Assembly: GCA_902603475.1 (NCBI GenBank)
Contig: CACKUZ010000005.1
Span: 1 to 36,397, forward strand
DNA length: 36,397 nucleotides
Origin: an uncultured Pelagibacteraceae bacterium
GTDB lineage: Bacteria > Pseudomonadota > Alphaproteobacteria > Pelagibacterales > Pelagibacteraceae
Direction of reading: 5' to 3'
Made by a program: the position numbers and the translations under genes. Below are positions 24,458-34,513 of the stretch, one piece after another (the stretch's first letter is position 1; each line of letters starts with the position of its first letter). The notes beneath the pieces were generated by a model. The model made no database searches and had not been told where the DNA came from. It saw only the letters and a program-made list of their open reading frames with translations.

Positions 24458-25009
24458 ATGAATCTAAGCAAAATTTTTAAAAACGTATTTCTAGTTGTAA
24501 TATTTGGTCTAATTGTTACTGCTTGCGCAACTAAGAAATCTGTAAAAACAACAACAGAGTCATCTACTACAACTAAAGCAGCAGAGACTCAAAAAGCAGA
24601 TCCAATTGAAAAATTAGATGCGTTAATGCAGGGCGACGTTTATATAGGCTCTGATACTGTAGGAGAACTTGCGAGCGGAGTTCCAGACAGAGTATTCTTT
24701 GCTACAAATGAAACAATATTAACAACAGCTTCTAGAGAAACTTTAAGAAAACAAGCTGCTTGGTTAAGACAAAACGCAGATGTGACAGTAGTGGTTGAAG
24801 GACATGCTGATGAGAGAGGTACAAGAGAATATAACTTAGCTTTAGGTGAGAGAAGAGCAAACGCTGCAAAAGATTATTTAATGACTTACGGTGTTTCTTC
24901 TGACCGAATTAAAGTTTTAAGTTATGGAAAAGAGAGACCAGTAGACTCAGGATCTAATCCTCTTTCTTGGTCAAAAAATAGAAGATCTGTTACAGTAAAA
25001 GCAAATTAA
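24458..25009 (+). CDS. pal: Peptidoglycan-associated lipoprotein Pal
   Basis: A 183-residue lipoprotein. The signal peptide ends in a lipobox (IVTAC) with the lipidated Cys23, and a Lys/Thr/Ser-rich linker follows. The C-terminal OmpA domain has GHADERGTREYNLALGERRA and VLSYGKERPV, the peptidoglycan-binding motifs. It anchors the outer membrane to peptidoglycan and binds TolB. The 95-nt gap before it may hold its own promoter, though I see no convincing -35/-10 pair. A terminator follows. Confidence 0.95.
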   Translation: MNLSKIFKNVFLVVIFGLIVTACATKKSVKTTTESSTTTKAAETQKADPIEKLDALMQGDVYIGSDTVGELASGVPDRVFFATNETILTTASRETLRKQAAWLRQNADVTVVVEGHADERGTREYNLALGERRANAAKDYLMTYGVSSDRIKVLSYGKERPVDSGSNPLSWSKNRRSVTVKAN

Positions 25010-25023
25010 AATTAATTTAGATA

Positions 25024-25066
25024 AAGACCCTTACTTTGACTTAAAAAATGTAGGGGTCTTCTTTTT
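25024..25066 (+). terminator. Rho-independent terminator after pal
   Basis: AAGACCCTTAC at 25024-25034 pairs with GTAGGGGTCTT at 25050-25060 (11 bp with one G:T) around a 15-nt loop, followed by CTTTTT. It is the clearest intrinsic terminator in the window and separates pal from cpoB, so pal may have high expression that is limited before cpoB. Confidence 0.85.
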
Positions 25067-25093
25067 GCCATTATTATATCTACATATGTTTTT

Positions 25094-26113
25094 ATGAGAT
25101 CATTAATTAAGTTAATTTTTGTTAACTTTATTTCACTTTTATTTTTTTCAATAAGTGTTTCATTTTCTCAGGATCAAGAAGTGGGAGAAATTTTAGAAAA
25201 TATTCAAAAAGATCTTAGAACATTAGAAAGAGCAGTTTACTCCCAATCATTTTCTGAAAATTCTGCCTCAAATACAAATAAAAAAGCGTCAACAAAAGAG
25301 TCTGAGCAAGCGTTAACAAAACATTTATTAAAATTAAGTGAAATTGAGATGCAATTTCAGGAATTAACAAATAAATTTGAAGAAATTAATTTTAAATTAG
25401 ATAAACTTTCTAATAAGCTTTCAAAGGTGCAACAAAATAATCAATTAAGGTTTGAACAAATTGAGCAAGGCTCTGTTATAAATACAAATAATAACTCTCT
25501 TACATCTTTACCAAAAACTGAACAAACATTCACAAATGAAGTCATAACCCAAAAAAAAATACTTCCTGGATCATCAGAGCCACAATCACTGGGAGAAGTA
25601 TCTTACAAAGATATGACTACTAGTGATGATACTCAGGTAATAGAGACAGTAGAGCAGACCGAAACAATAATCTCAGAAGTTTTTAATGCAGAAGAAAAGC
25701 TTTTGCCTGATGCTAGTCCTAAAGAGCAATATCAATTTGCAAGAAATTTTTTAAAAGTTGGAGATTATACTAGCGCTGAAAAAGCATTTAGAGAATTTGT
25801 ATTGACTCATCCTGACAACGAATTGTCTGGCAATGCACAATATTGGTATGCTGAAACATATAGAATAAGGCAAATGTATACTGATGCCGCCACCGCATAT
25901 TTGGAAGGCTATCAAAAGTATCCAAAAAGTAAAATTGCTCCTGAAAATTTGTTGAAACTAGGAGTATCATTGGTTCAGATGGGAGAGAAAGATCAAGGAT
26001 GCTTGATGATTGCTGGAGTTAAAAAACAATATCCAGATGCAACTCAATCTGTACTTCAAAAAGCAAAGTATTATGAAGAAAAAGAATTTGAGTGTAAAAA
26101 GGAAAATTCGTAA
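25094..26113 (+). CDS. cpoB: Cell division coordinator CpoB / YbgF
   Basis: A 339-residue periplasmic protein with a signal peptide (about residues 1-25), a coiled-coil region (about 26-130, rich in Gln, Asn, Glu), a low-complexity linker (130-210), and C-terminal TPR repeats from EQYQFARNFLKVGDYTSAEKAF onward. E. coli CpoB links peptidoglycan synthesis to Tol action. It stands in the standard position after pal; the 3' end overlaps tilS. Confidence 0.88.
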   Translation: MRSLIKLIFVNFISLLFFSISVSFSQDQEVGEILENIQKDLRTLERAVYSQSFSENSASNTNKKASTKESEQALTKHLLKLSEIEMQFQELTNKFEEINFKLDKLSNKLSKVQQNNQLRFEQIEQGSVINTNNNSLTSLPKTEQTFTNEVITQKKILPGSSEPQSLGEVSYKDMTTSDDTQVIETVEQTETIISEVFNAEEKLLPDASPKEQYQFARNFLKVGDYTSAEKAFREFVLTHPDNELSGNAQYWYAETYRIRQMYTDAATAYLEGYQKYPKSKIAPENLLKLGVSLVQMGEKDQGCLMIAGVKKQYPDATQSVLQKAKYYEEKEFECKKENS

Positions 26114-27131
26114 TTTTTATTACAAAAAACTAGATGATCCAAGAATAAAAAGAATTTATTTACATTTTAAAAAAAAATTATCAAATCATAACACCCCAAA
26201 CTGTTTTTGCGTAGCTGTTTCAGGAGGAGCAGACAGTATGGCATTATCATTTTTAGCTAAATGTTACTCTCTAGAAAATAACAAAAAAGTTTACTTCTTT
26301 ATCATAGACCATAAATTGAGAAAGAACTCTACTCTGGAAGCCAACTTAGTAAAAAAAAAACTAAAATCATTCCAAATTTCTAGTAATATACTTACTATTA
26401 AAAAAAAAAGAAAAATATCAACAAACGTTCAATCTTTTGCAAGAGACAATAGATACGAATTAATAATCAAACAAAGTTTAATCAAAAATATTGATATGAT
26501 TTTAACTGCACATCACTCAGATGATTTGATCGAGAATTTTTTTATAAGATTGTTAAGAGGTTCAGGTTTAAAAGGCCTAATTTCATTTAGTAAAATTAAA
26601 TCTAAAGTAAAGCTTGATGACGCAATTTTTATTTTGAGGCCATTAATTGATATACCTAAAAAAGATCTCATATACATTTCTAAAAAAACATTTAATTTTC
26701 ATGTTAATGATCCTTCTAACCTAGATGATAAATTTTTAAGAGTAAAAGTGAGGAAATTAATTTCAAATTTAGAGCAAGATGGATTAACATTTAACAATTT
26801 TAAATTATCACTTAATAATCTAAGTAAAAGTAATTATGCTATAGATTATTATGTTCAAAAAAATATTAATGATAATTCAAGCTACTTGAAAGCCAAAAAA
26901 ACAATTATTTTAAAAGTTGATTTTCTCAGACAACCAGATGAAATAGTCTTTAGATCATTTTCAGAAGTGATTCAAAAAGTTGGAAAAAAAGACAATTTTG
27001 CTAGAGGCGCAAAGGTTGAGAACTTAATTAAATATTTAAGATCTATTAATAATTATTCAAAAAAAACACTTTCAGGATGTATAATTCAAAAAATTCAGAA
27101 TTCAGTCGTTATTTATCCAGAAAAAAGCTAG
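26073..27131 (+). CDS. tilS: tRNA(Ile)-lysidine synthase
   Basis: Modifies C34 of the minor tRNA-Ile(CAU) to lysidine so that it reads AUA. The PP-loop ATP motif is SGGADS (residues 50-55), with the HHSDD motif after TILTA-like AHHSDDLIENFF, and RPLIDIPKKDL further on. I chose the ATG at 26073, giving 352 residues and a 41-nt overlap with cpoB. The in-frame ATG at 26010 would add 21 residues inside cpoB. AUA is a frequent Ile codon in such AT-rich genomes, so the enzyme should be essential. Confidence 0.88.
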   Translation: MKKKNLSVKRKIRNFYYKKLDDPRIKRIYLHFKKKLSNHNTPNCFCVAVSGGADSMALSFLAKCYSLENNKKVYFFIIDHKLRKNSTLEANLVKKKLKSFQISSNILTIKKKRKISTNVQSFARDNRYELIIKQSLIKNIDMILTAHHSDDLIENFFIRLLRGSGLKGLISFSKIKSKVKLDDAIFILRPLIDIPKKDLIYISKKTFNFHVNDPSNLDDKFLRVKVRKLISNLEQDGLTFNNFKLSLNNLSKSNYAIDYYVQKNINDNSSYLKAKKTIILKVDFLRQPDEIVFRSFSEVIQKVGKKDNFARGAKVENLIKYLRSINNYSKKTLSGCIIQKIQNSVVIYPEKS

Positions 27132-27140
27132 AATACATCC

Positions 27141-27181
27141 AAATTGGCACAAATTGACACTTGTTAAATTGATAATAATTC
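27141..27181 (+). promoter_or_regulatory. Candidate ftsH promoter region with tandem 10-bp repeat
   Basis: AAATTGGCAC (27141-27150) is followed directly by AAATTGACAC (27151-27160), a tandem repeat with one mismatch. The second copy contains TTGACA (27154-27159), with TAATTC 16 nt further on, a plausible -35/-10 pair. A CTTG at 27160 also resembles the -35 of alphaproteobacterial heat-shock promoters. This 63-nt gap is one of the larger ones in the + run. Confidence 0.4.
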
Positions 27182-27194
27182 TTAATTTATAGGT

Positions 27195-29087
27195 ATGAAT
27201 TTCAGAAACTTAGCTATGTGGGCAGTTATAGTCATCTTGACTGTAGGACTATACAATATGTTTAAGAATCCACAGGGATCAGTAAATCAGAAAAATAACA
27301 TAATATTTTCTGAGTTTTTAACACAAGTAGATAACGGAAGAGTAGTTCAGGTAGAAATTCAAGGAAAAAATATCAAAGGAGTAATGTCCAATGGAGAAAT
27401 GTTTAACACTTATGCTCCTGATGATCCTAATTTAATTCAAAAATTAAGTGATAAAGGTGTCAGTATCTCAGCTAGCCCATTAGAAGAAAAAATGCCTTCG
27501 TTATTTGGGATACTCTTATCCTGGTTCCCAATGCTTCTTTTAATTGCCGTTTGGATATTTTTTATGAGACAGATGCAAGGTGGCAAAGGTGGAGCGATGG
27601 GTTTTGGAAAATCAAAAGCCAAAATGATGAATGAATTAAAAGGTAAAGTGACATTTAACGATGTTGCTGGGGTTGAGGAAGCCAAGGAAGAAGTTGAAGA
27701 AGTTGTAGAATTTTTAAAAGATCCTAAAAAGTTTAGTAGACTAGGCGGAAAGATACCTCGTGGGTGTCTTTTAGTTGGACCTCCAGGTACAGGTAAAACT
27801 TTATTAGCAAGAGCCATAGCAGGTGAGGCAGGAGTACCATTCTTTACAATATCTGGATCAGACTTTGTAGAAATGTTTGTTGGTGTTGGAGCTTCAAGAG
27901 TTCGAGATATGTTTGAACAAGGTAAAAAACACTCACCATGCATAATATTTATCGATGAGATTGACGCTGTGGGAAGAAGTAGAGGCGCAGGCTTAGGTGG
28001 TGGTAACGATGAAAGAGAGCAAACGCTTAATCAATTACTTGTAGAGATGGACGGCTTCGATACAAATGAAGGTGTAATAATAATTGCAGCAACTAATAGA
28101 CCCGATGTGCTTGATCCTGCTTTATTAAGACCGGGTAGATTTGACAGACAGGTAGTAGTTTCTAATCCTGACTTACTTGGAAGAGAAAAAATATTAAAAG
28201 TGCATGCTAAGAAAATATCAATGGCACCAGATGTAAATTTAAGAACGATAGCAAGAGGAACACCAGGATTTTCTGGTGCTGATCTAGCGAATCTAGTAAA
28301 CGAAGCTGCATTATTAGCTGCAAGAAAAAACAAAAGAATAGTTACCTATATGGAATTCGAAGAAGCAAAAGATAAAGTAATGATGGGATCTGAAAGAAGA
28401 TCAATGGTAATGAGTGAGGAAGAGAAGAAATTGACTGCATATCATGAAGCTGGCCATGCAATAGTAACCATAAATGAAAAAGCAGCATATCCTATACATA
28501 AAGCAACAATTATTCCAAGAGGGAGAGCATTAGGGATGGTAATGCAGCTTCCTGAAAGAGATGAAGTGTCTCAAACAAGAGAACAACTACATGCACAAAT
28601 GGCTATAGCAATGGGAGGTAGAGTTGCTGAGGAAATTATATTTGGAGATGAAAAAGTTACCACAGGTGCAGCGAGCGATATAGAGCAAGCTACAAAAAGA
28701 GCAAGAGCTATGGTTATGAGAGCAGGATTAAGCAAAGAGCTTGGTCCAGTTGCTTATGGTGAAAATGAAGAAGAGGTTTTCCTTGGAAGATCAGTTGCAA
28801 GACAACAAAATATGTCTGAAGAAACGGCGAGAAAAGTTGATACTGAGATAAGAAAATTTGTCGATCAGGGTTATGATAGAGCAAAAAAAGTATTGACTGA
28901 AAAAATTGATGATTTACATAAATTAGCAAAAGCTCTACTTACTTATGAAACATTGACGGGTCAAGAAATTGAGGACATAGTAAACAAAAATTTATATCCA
29001 AAAAACAAAGAAGATTTAAAAGTAGAAGAAGATGATCAAAGTTCTGCTTTAGGTTCAATGGGCTTGAAACCAAAGATTGTTCATTAA
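27195..29087 (+). CDS. ftsH: ATP-dependent zinc metalloprotease FtsH
   Basis: A 630-residue inner-membrane AAA+ protease. Two membrane helices (about residues 5-22 and 103-123) flank a periplasmic domain. Walker A GPPGTGKT is at 195-202, then [10 protein letters not shown] (Walker B), the second region of homology [21 protein letters not shown], and the zinc site His417-Glu-Ala-Gly-His421. It degrades membrane and regulatory proteins, in E. coli including the heat-shock sigma factor and LpxC. It follows tilS, as in many proteobacteria, and precedes folP and glmM. Confidence 0.97.
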   Translation: MNFRNLAMWAVIVILTVGLYNMFKNPQGSVNQKNNIIFSEFLTQVDNGRVVQVEIQGKNIKGVMSNGEMFNTYAPDDPNLIQKLSDKGVSISASPLEEKMPSLFGILLSWFPMLLLIAVWIFFMRQMQGGKGGAMGFGKSKAKMMNELKGKVTFNDVAGVEEAKEEVEEVVEFLKDPKKFSRLGGKIPRGCLLVGPPGTGKTLLARAIAGEAGVPFFTISGSDFVEMFVGVGASRVRDMFEQGKKHSPCIIFIDEIDAVGRSRGAGLGGGNDEREQTLNQLLVEMDGFDTNEGVIIIAATNRPDVLDPALLRPGRFDRQVVVSNPDLLGREKILKVHAKKISMAPDVNLRTIARGTPGFSGADLANLVNEAALLAARKNKRIVTYMEFEEAKDKVMMGSERRSMVMSEEEKKLTAYHEAGHAIVTINEKAAYPIHKATIIPRGRALGMVMQLPERDEVSQTREQLHAQMAIAMGGRVAEEIIFGDEKVTTGAASDIEQATKRARAMVMRAGLSKELGPVAYGENEEEVFLGRSVARQQNMSEETARKVDTEIRKFVDQGYDRAKKVLTEKIDDLHKLAKALLTYETLTGQEIEDIVNKNLYPKNKEDLKVEEDDQSSALGSMGLKPKIVH

Positions 29088-29093
29088 AATTTA

Positions 29094-30146
29094 ATGCAGA
29101 AATATTACACAAGAGCGTGTAATTTTTTTTATAATAAAATATCTAGAGAAAACGTTAAAAAAAAAAATTCAATTCCTATTGGTGGCAATAAATCACTATC
29201 TTTCGATACCATTGAAATAATTACCAGGACTAATAAAAAAAAAATAAATATAAAAAACATTAATAATCTTCCACCAAAGGTTAAAAAAAAAGTTTTAATT
29301 GACATAAATAATATATCTAAGGCTAAAAAAATTCCTAAATTAAAATTTGATAATTTACCAATCTTAATGGGTATTATAAATATTACACCAGATAGCTTTT
29401 CTGATGGTGGTAAATTTAATAAAAAAATTTCAGCGATAAAACAGATTAATAAATTAATAGTTGATGGAGCAAAGATAATTGATGTAGGAGGTGAGTCTAC
29501 AAGACCAGGATCTAAAGAAATTCTTGAAACGGAAGAGTGGCATAGAGTAAATAAAGTGATGAACTATTTTAAATCAAAAAAGATATTTGTTTCTTTAGAT
29601 ACGAGAAAAAGTTTTGTAATGAAAAAAGCTATCAAATATAAACTAGATCTTATTAACGATGTTTCTGGCCTAAGCTATGACAAGGAAACAATTAATTTTT
29701 TAAAAAATACTAAATTACCTTTTGTTGTCCATCACATGAAAGGTTCCCCAAAAATTATGCAAAAAAAACCAAGTTATAAAAATGTTTTGCTGGATATTTA
29801 TGACTATTTTGAAGATAAATTGAAATTAATAAGAAAAAAAGGAATTAAACACAATCACATTATTTTAGATCCAGGAATAGGATTTGGTAAAAATATGAAA
29901 CATAATATTACCCTCATAAATAATATTTCCATTTTTCATTCCTTAGGATTGCCAGTAATGTTGGGAATTTCAAGAAAGAAATTTATAAAAGATATATCTG
30001 GACATAATGATAGCATAGAGAGAATAGGTGGGACTGTATCTTCAAGTATCTTTAGTATGTTACAAGGAGTACAAATACTTAGAATTCATGATGTTAATGA
30101 AGTTAACCAAGGAATTAAAGTTTTTAAAAAAATAAATTTTAAATAA
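29094..30146 (+). CDS. folP: Dihydropteroate synthase with N-terminal extension
   Basis: Joins pterin diphosphate and p-aminobenzoate to make dihydropteroate. The core begins near residue 90 with MGIINITPDSFSDGG, then DVGGESTRPG, LDTRKS, NDVSGL, HHMKGSPKIMQ, LDPGIGFGKN and LGISRKKFI, all family motifs. About 90 residues precede the core, a Lys/Asn-rich extension of unknown role that makes the protein 350 residues against about 280 in E. coli. It is followed by glmM with a 1-nt overlap (TAATG), an ftsH-folP-glmM order shared with other proteobacteria. Confidence 0.92.
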   Translation: MQKYYTRACNFFYNKISRENVKKKNSIPIGGNKSLSFDTIEIITRTNKKKINIKNINNLPPKVKKKVLIDINNISKAKKIPKLKFDNLPILMGIINITPDSFSDGGKFNKKISAIKQINKLIVDGAKIIDVGGESTRPGSKEILETEEWHRVNKVMNYFKSKKIFVSLDTRKSFVMKKAIKYKLDLINDVSGLSYDKETINFLKNTKLPFVVHHMKGSPKIMQKKPSYKNVLLDIYDYFEDKLKLIRKKGIKHNHIILDPGIGFGKNMKHNITLINNISIFHSLGLPVMLGISRKKFIKDISGHNDSIERIGGTVSSSIFSMLQGVQILRIHDVNEVNQGIKVFKKINFK

Positions 30147-31477
30147 TGATAAAAAAATATTTTGGTACAGATGGAATAAGAGGAAAGGTAAATGGAGATA
30201 AAATAAATGGTGACATGTTTTTTAAGTTTGGTTTGGCTGCCGGTACATATTTTAAAAACCTAAAAAAAACTAAGCAGATAGCAATAATTGCAAAAGATAC
30301 AAGGTTATCTGGATATACACTGGAACCAGCATTAGTATCTGGTTTAACATCAGCTGGAATGCACGTTTTCACTTTTGGTCCATTACCAACAAATGGTCTT
30401 GCAATGCTTACAAAAAAAATGAGAGCTAATATGGGAATTATGATTACAGCATCTCACAATCCTCATGATAATAATGGTTTAAAACTTTTTGGACCAGATG
30501 GATTAAAATTGTCTGACAAAATAGAAAAAAAAATAGAAAAATTAATTGACTCCAAGATATCTAGAAAATTAGCAAATCCTGAAATATTAGGTAGAGTTAA
30601 AAGATTGGAAAGTGGATCGAAAAAATACATAGAAATAATAAAAAAAAATTTTCCTAAACAATTTAATTTAAGAGGTTTAAGGATTACAATTGATTGTGCT
30701 AATGGTGCTGCATATAAAGTAGGACCACAATTATTTAGATCATTGGGTGCCGTAGTTCACGAAATAGGAACTTCCCCTAATGGATTTAATATTAATCATA
30801 AATGTGGCTCTACATATCCAAATAAAATTCAATATCATACAAAAAAAAATAAATCTCACATTGGAATTTCTTTAGATGGTGATGCAGACAGAATAATTAT
30901 TTGTGATGAAAAGGGTAGTATTATAGATGGTGATAAAATTATAGCAATGCTAGGGGAAAGGTGGAATAGAAAAAAAATTTTAAAAGGAGGTGTTGTAGGT
31001 ACTTTAATGTCCAATTATGGATTACAAAATTTTTTTACAAAAAAAAAAATAAAGTTCTTAAGATCTAAAGTTGGTGATAGATATGTAAAAGAATTAATGC
31101 AGAAAAAAAATTTTAACTTGGGGGGAGAGCAATCTGGTCATATTATCCTTGGTAAATTCGCAACTACTGGTGATGGTTTATTAGTAGCATTAGAAATCCT
31201 CTTTTCTATGAGGAAAGGTAAAAAAGCGAGTCAAATATTTAAAAATTTCATACCCACTCCTCAAAAATTAGAAAATGTTGAAGTAAAAGATAAATCGATA
31301 ATCAATAATCTGAAGTGCAAAAATGCAATTAAAAAAGCAAATAGTTTAATAAAGGGAAAAGGAAGAATGTTAGTAAGAAAATCTGGAACAGAGCCAGTAG
31401 TAAGAATAATGTGTGAAACTGTAGATAGAACTATGCTTTCGAAATGTATTAATATTGTAAAAAAATCAATTATCTAA
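30146..31477 (+). CDS. glmM: Phosphoglucosamine mutase
   Basis: Converts glucosamine-6-phosphate to glucosamine-1-phosphate for UDP-GlcNAc, peptidoglycan and lipid A. The phospho-serine is Ser103 in TASHNPHDNNG, the metal loop reads LDGDADR, sugar binding is at GGEQSGH, and the phosphate-binding loop RKSGTEPVVRIM is near the C terminus. The 443-residue length is normal. Its start overlaps the folP stop by 1 nt. Confidence 0.95.
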   Translation: MIKKYFGTDGIRGKVNGDKINGDMFFKFGLAAGTYFKNLKKTKQIAIIAKDTRLSGYTLEPALVSGLTSAGMHVFTFGPLPTNGLAMLTKKMRANMGIMITASHNPHDNNGLKLFGPDGLKLSDKIEKKIEKLIDSKISRKLANPEILGRVKRLESGSKKYIEIIKKNFPKQFNLRGLRITIDCANGAAYKVGPQLFRSLGAVVHEIGTSPNGFNINHKCGSTYPNKIQYHTKKNKSHIGISLDGDADRIIICDEKGSIIDGDKIIAMLGERWNRKKILKGGVVGTLMSNYGLQNFFTKKKIKFLRSKVGDRYVKELMQKKNFNLGGEQSGHIILGKFATTGDGLLVALEILFSMRKGKKASQIFKNFIPTPQKLENVEVKDKSIINNLKCKNAIKKANSLIKGKGRMLVRKSGTEPVVRIMCETVDRTMLSKCINIVKKSII

Positions 31478-31478
31478 C

Positions 31479-32291
31479 TTGAAAATAAAATCTAAAATTT
31501 TAATTATTGCTGGTTCAGACTCTTCTGGAGGTGCAGGTATACAAGCAGACATTAAAACGGTTACATCACTTGGTTCATATGCCATGACAGCTATAACTGC
31601 AATAACATCTCAAAATACAACTGGTGTTAAGTCAATTATTCCTTTGAACAGTAAAGAAATTTCTAATCAGATTGAATTTACAGCAAGAGATATTAAGCCA
31701 GACGCTATTAAAATAGGAATGCTCCATTCAAAAGATGTTATAAATTCAGTAATAAAATCCCTGAAAAAGATAAAAGCAAAAAAAATAATATTAGATCCTG
31801 TGATGATGGCTAAGGGTGGAAAAAAATTAATTAATGACCCAGCTATTAAAATATTAAAAAACAAACTTTTATCCAAGGTAGACTTAGTTACACCTAATAT
31901 ACCTGAAGCTGAAGTTTTAACCAATTCAAAGATTTCAACTATCCAGGATGTAATTTCAGCAGGCAACTATCTTATAGAATTAGGTGCAAAAAATGTCCTA
32001 ATTAAAGGTGGTCATTTAAATTATAAAAATATTCAAGACGTATTTATTAATAAAAAAGAAATTACAATCTTTAAAAATAAGAAAATAAATACAAAAAATA
32101 GCCATGGAACTGGTTGTACCCTTTCCAGTGCTATAACTGCATACTTTTCATGTGGAAAAACTTTAAAGAAATCTTGTGAAATGGCAATTAAATATGTAAA
32201 TCATTCATTAAGAACACAACCAAATTTAGGGAAAGGTCACGGTCCTGTAAACCATTTAAATAGTATTCAAATTAAAAAAAATTTTAGATGA
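31479..32291 (+). CDS. thiD: Hydroxymethylpyrimidine/phosphomethylpyrimidine kinase
   Basis: Phosphorylates HMP to HMP-diphosphate, the substrate of ThiE. Motifs: [17 protein letters not shown] at the start, [17 protein letters not shown], and the anion-hole [13 protein letters not shown]. It starts with TTG 1 nt after glmM and overlaps purA by 4 nt. SAR11 cells are known to need an external HMP source because they lack ThiC, so ThiD would be the entry step; thiE is also in this window. Confidence 0.93.
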   Translation: MKIKSKILIIAGSDSSGGAGIQADIKTVTSLGSYAMTAITAITSQNTTGVKSIIPLNSKEISNQIEFTARDIKPDAIKIGMLHSKDVINSVIKSLKKIKAKKIILDPVMMAKGGKKLINDPAIKILKNKLLSKVDLVTPNIPEAEVLTNSKISTIQDVISAGNYLIELGAKNVLIKGGHLNYKNIQDVFINKKEITIFKNKKINTKNSHGTGCTLSSAITAYFSCGKTLKKSCEMAIKYVNHSLRTQPNLGKGHGPVNHLNSIQIKKNFR

Positions 32292-33580
32292 AAAACGTAG
32301 TTGTAGTCGGTTCGCAATGGGGAGATGAAGGAAAAGGTAAAATTGTTGATTGGCTATCAAGCGAAGCAGATGTAATAGTAAGATTTCAAGGTGGTCATAA
32401 TGCAGGCCACACACTTGTTATAGATGGTACAGTTTATAAATTAAGACTTTTGCCATCAGGAATAGTTAGGAAAAATAAAATATCTATTATTGGAAATGGA
32501 GTAGTGGTTGATCCATGGGCGTTATTAGAGGAGATTGATGAAATTAAATCTAAAAATGTAGAAGTTAATTCTAAAAATTTAATCTTATCTGAAGCAGCGA
32601 CTCTTATTTTACCATTTCATAAAGAAATGGATGAGATCAGAGAAGACGCAGCAGGCAAATCCAAAATAGGGACTACAAGAAGAGGAATAGGACCAGCATA
32701 TGAGGATAAGATTGGTAGAAGATCAATAAGAGTAATGGACCTTTCATCAGAAAATAATTTGGATAAAAGATTAGATGTAGTATTAAATCATCATAATGCT
32801 ATAAGAAAAGGTTTAGGAAAACATGAATTTAAAAAAGAACAATTAAAAAATGATCTATTAAATATTGCGCCACAAATACTTAAATTTTCACAGCCAGTAT
32901 GGAAAAAAATAGATGAATTTAAATCTGAAAATAAAAAAATATTATTTGAAGGAGCTCAAGGAGTTCTTTTAGACGTTGATCATGGTACTTACCCATTTGT
33001 AACCTCTTCTAATACTGTCGCTTCCTCTGCAGCGACTGGATCAGGCTGTGGTATTAACTCTATTAATTATGTTTTAGGCATTACAAAAGCATATACTACA
33101 AGAGTTGGTGAAGGTCCTTTCCCGACAGAACTGACAGATGAAATTGGTGAATTACTTGGAACAAGAGGAAAAGAATTTGGAACTGTGACAAGTCGAAAGA
33201 GAAGATGTGGTTGGTTTGATGGCGTCCTTGTAAGACAAACTCTAAAAATTTCAGGAATTGATGGAATTGCCTTAACTAAACTAGATGTGCTAGATCAACT
33301 AGATGAAATTAAAATGTGCATCGCTTATGAGATAAATGGTAAAAAATATGATTACCTCCCAGCTTCAGTAGATGACCAATTTGTAGCTAAACCAATATAT
33401 AAATCTTTTAAAGGTTGGAAATCTTCAACAGTGGGTATAAAAAAATTTGAAGAGCTGCCGGAAAATGCAAAAAATTATATTAAAGAATTAGAAAAGTTTG
33501 TCGAGGCCAGAATTTCAAGTATTTCAACTAGTCCAGAGAGAAATGATACAATTTTAATTAAAGATCCTTTTAACCTTTAG
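32288..33580 (+). CDS. purA: Adenylosuccinate synthetase
   Basis: Joins IMP and aspartate with GTP to make adenylosuccinate, the first step toward AMP. The P-loop-like [17 protein letters not shown] is at the N terminus, with [43 protein letters not shown] and [11 protein letters not shown] following. The 430-residue length is standard. It ends the + run; its stop codon interlocks with that of convergent rpoH (4-nt overlap). Confidence 0.97.
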   Translation: MKNVVVVGSQWGDEGKGKIVDWLSSEADVIVRFQGGHNAGHTLVIDGTVYKLRLLPSGIVRKNKISIIGNGVVVDPWALLEEIDEIKSKNVEVNSKNLILSEAATLILPFHKEMDEIREDAAGKSKIGTTRRGIGPAYEDKIGRRSIRVMDLSSENNLDKRLDVVLNHHNAIRKGLGKHEFKKEQLKNDLLNIAPQILKFSQPVWKKIDEFKSENKKILFEGAQGVLLDVDHGTYPFVTSSNTVASSAATGSGCGINSINYVLGITKAYTTRVGEGPFPTELTDEIGELLGTRGKEFGTVTSRKRRCGWFDGVLVRQTLKISGIDGIALTKLDVLDQLDEIKMCIAYEINGKKYDYLPASVDDQFVAKPIYKSFKGWKSSTVGIKKFEELPENAKNYIKELEKFVEARISSISTSPERNDTILIKDPFNL

Positions 33581-34467
33581 TTTGCTGGCAATAAGTTTTT
33601 TGATTTAGCAGAGTTAAGCATGTGTTGTTGAAGCTTTTCAAAAGCTTTATTTTCTATTTGTCTTACTCTTTCTCTGCTTATCTTATACTTTTTACTTAGC
33701 TCGTCTAAAGTTATAGGATTATCAGTTAATCTTCTTGAATATAAAATCTTTTTTTCTCTTTCATTTAAAATTTTAATTGAGTCTTGAAGTAAATCTTTTC
33801 TTTGTTCCATCTCATCTTTTTGAGCGATTTTTAATTCATGATCCATTTCATTATCAACTACCCAGTCTTGCCACTCATCTCCATCTTCACCTATTGGTGC
33901 ATTTAAGGATTGTTCTTTTCCTGAAAGTCTTCTATTCATTGAAACAACTTCACTTTCACTTACTGAAAGTCTCTTAGCAATATCCTGAACATGTTCTTTT
34001 CTTAGATCTCCTTCTGATCGAGGAGCTATTTGGTTTTTAATTTTTTTTAGGTTAAAAAAAAGTTTTTTCTGTGCTGTCGTGGTTCCTATTTTTACTAAAC
34101 TCCATGATCTTAATATATATTCTTGTATTGAAGCTTTAATCCACCACATTGCATAAGTTGCAAGTCTAAAACCTTTTTCTGGCTCAAATTTTTTTACAGC
34201 CTGCATCAATCCCACATTTCCTTCAGATATCATCTCGTTAAGAGGTAAACCGTAACCTTTATAACCCATTGCTATCTTCGCAACCAATCTCAAATGACTT
34301 GTTACAAGTTTTTCTGCTGATTTAATATTTCCAGTTGATTGCCAATTTTTAGCTAACATATACTCTTCTTCAGCTGCAAGCATTGGAAATTTCTTTATCT
34401 GAGCAAGGTACGCTGCTAATCCACCTTCATTTGAAAGTGCTGGTAAATTGTATGTATTTTTATTCAT
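33577..34467 (-). CDS. rpoH: RNA polymerase heat-shock sigma factor (sigma-32)
   Basis: A 296-residue sigma-70-family protein. Region 2 holds [27 protein letters not shown] and the [23 protein letters not shown] core-binding/-10 segment. The RpoH box [10 protein letters not shown] is at residues 133-142 and identifies it as sigma-32 rather than RpoD. Region 4 ends with [26 protein letters not shown], the helix-turn-helix for -35. It follows rluD, a typical alphaproteobacterial pair. An all-A/U hairpin lies just before the start codon. Confidence 0.95.
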   Translation of the reverse strand: MNKNTYNLPALSNEGGLAAYLAQIKKFPMLAAEEEYMLAKNWQSTGNIKSAEKLVTSHLRLVAKIAMGYKGYGLPLNEMISEGNVGLMQAVKKFEPEKGFRLATYAMWWIKASIQEYILRSWSLVKIGTTTAQKKLFFNLKKIKNQIAPRSEGDLRKEHVQDIAKRLSVSESEVVSMNRRLSGKEQSLNAPIGEDGDEWQDWVVDNEMDHELKIAQKDEMEQRKDLLQDSIKILNEREKKILYSRRLTDNPITLDELSKKYKISRERVRQIENKAFEKLQQHMLNSAKSKNLLPAN

Positions 34468-34474
34468 TCGAAGT

Positions 34475-34497
34475 ATTTATTTATTAAATAAATAAAT
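34475..34497 (-). promoter_or_regulatory. A/U-only hairpin directly upstream of rpoH start
   Basis: ATTTATTTA (34475-34483) and TAAATAAAT (34489-34497) are perfect inverted copies with a 5-nt loop. In the rpoH mRNA the 9-bp stem ends 7 nt before the AUG and no Shine-Dalgarno sequence is visible. It could be a weak temperature-sensitive structure, a remnant of rluD transcript termination, or chance in AT-rich DNA. Confidence 0.35.
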
Positions 34498-34513
34498 TTT
34501 TACAATCCTTTTA

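Noticed and set aside
27437..27943. 168-codon minus-strand open frame opposite ftsH
   Set aside because: It mirrors the AAA+ domain of ftsH; ftsH motifs are complete on the + strand, so this is a shadow frame.
31040..31051. Run of about 11 A inside glmM, and other poly-A runs, as phase-variation sites
   Set aside because: Such runs occur throughout the Lys-rich genes of this window and lie in essential housekeeping genes; no evidence of frame switching.
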